NCBI GenBank assembly: GCA_025642065.1
Contig: JAODUP010000183.1
Coordinates: forward strand, 124,001-188,000
Origin: Paralvinella palmiformis
Taxonomy: Eukaryota; Annelida; Polychaeta; Terebellida; Alvinellidae
DNA length: 64,000 bases
Reading direction: 5' to 3'
Position numbers and translations under genes: made by a program. The number at the start of each line of letters is the position of its first letter. Within the stretch, counting starts at the first letter, position 1. The notes below the pieces were generated by a model that searched no databases, had not been told where the DNA came from, and saw only the letters and a program-made list of their open reading frames with translations. Shown here one piece after another: positions 63,891 to 64,000 of the stretch.

Positions 63891-64000
63891 ATAGTTTCTT
63901 GGCTTAAAACACTGGTTAATTAGCAATATTAATTCACAGTCGCTTATCTTGATTTTTAAAGCAGGATGTTATAATAAATCTGAAGATATAAAACTAGCCA

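Overview
This is eukaryotic genomic DNA, AT-rich, repeat-laden and intron-containing. Spliced genes, CR1/L2-like LINEs with microsatellite tails, tRNA-derived SINEs, hAT relics and many microsatellites suggest an invertebrate metazoan, most plausibly a mollusc or another lophotrochozoan. The species cannot be fixed from sequence alone.

The only convincing host genes are a local cluster of SLC16-like (monocarboxylate transporter family) genes. Four copies have intact coding sequence: A (minus, 4010-6930, 455 aa), B (plus, 17640-21361, 459 aa), C (minus, 25091-27836, 459 aa) and D (minus, 48899-53293, 473 aa). All have four coding exons, every intron is phase 1, exon 1 is always 268 nt and exon 2 always 144 nt. 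Broken relatives lie between them: orphan first exons at 1415-1685 (minus) and 14252-14523 (plus), and a decayed gene at 44071-45860 (plus) whose exon 3 is split by a SINE.

The cluster grew largely by inverted duplication. Arms at 1180-2583 and 13199-14759 face each other around gene A. Genes B and C are tail-to-tail halves of a second inverted duplication. B and C are nearly identical across exons 2-3 and the introns there, but clearly diverged in exons 1 and 4. Intron 3 of B carries a C-type start of exon 4, which reads as the scar of a gene conversion from C into B.

Layout: 1-1178 LINE 3' part; 1180-2583 left arm; 2880-3365 LINE relic with SINE; 4010-8300 gene A and upstream; 8998-9200 LINE 3' end; 9690-12690 broken EN+RT LINE (minus); 12860-14759 SINE and right arm; 16185-17030 hAT relic; 17640-21361 gene B; 22563-24260 LINE pieces; 25091-27836 gene C; 28771-29259 two SINEs; 31900-32560 LINE with SINE; 33333-36621 duplicated segment with an inverted-repeat element; 37658-42501 a 2.4-kb tandem duplication carrying LINE pieces; 42685-45860 SINE and decayed SLC16-like gene; 48899-53293 gene D; 53542-64000 LINE relics, SINEs, a GT-rich minisatellite, microsatellites and gene-poor DNA.

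No prokaryotic features, CRISPR arrays, operons or true structural RNA genes were found. All identity and divergence counts are by eye.
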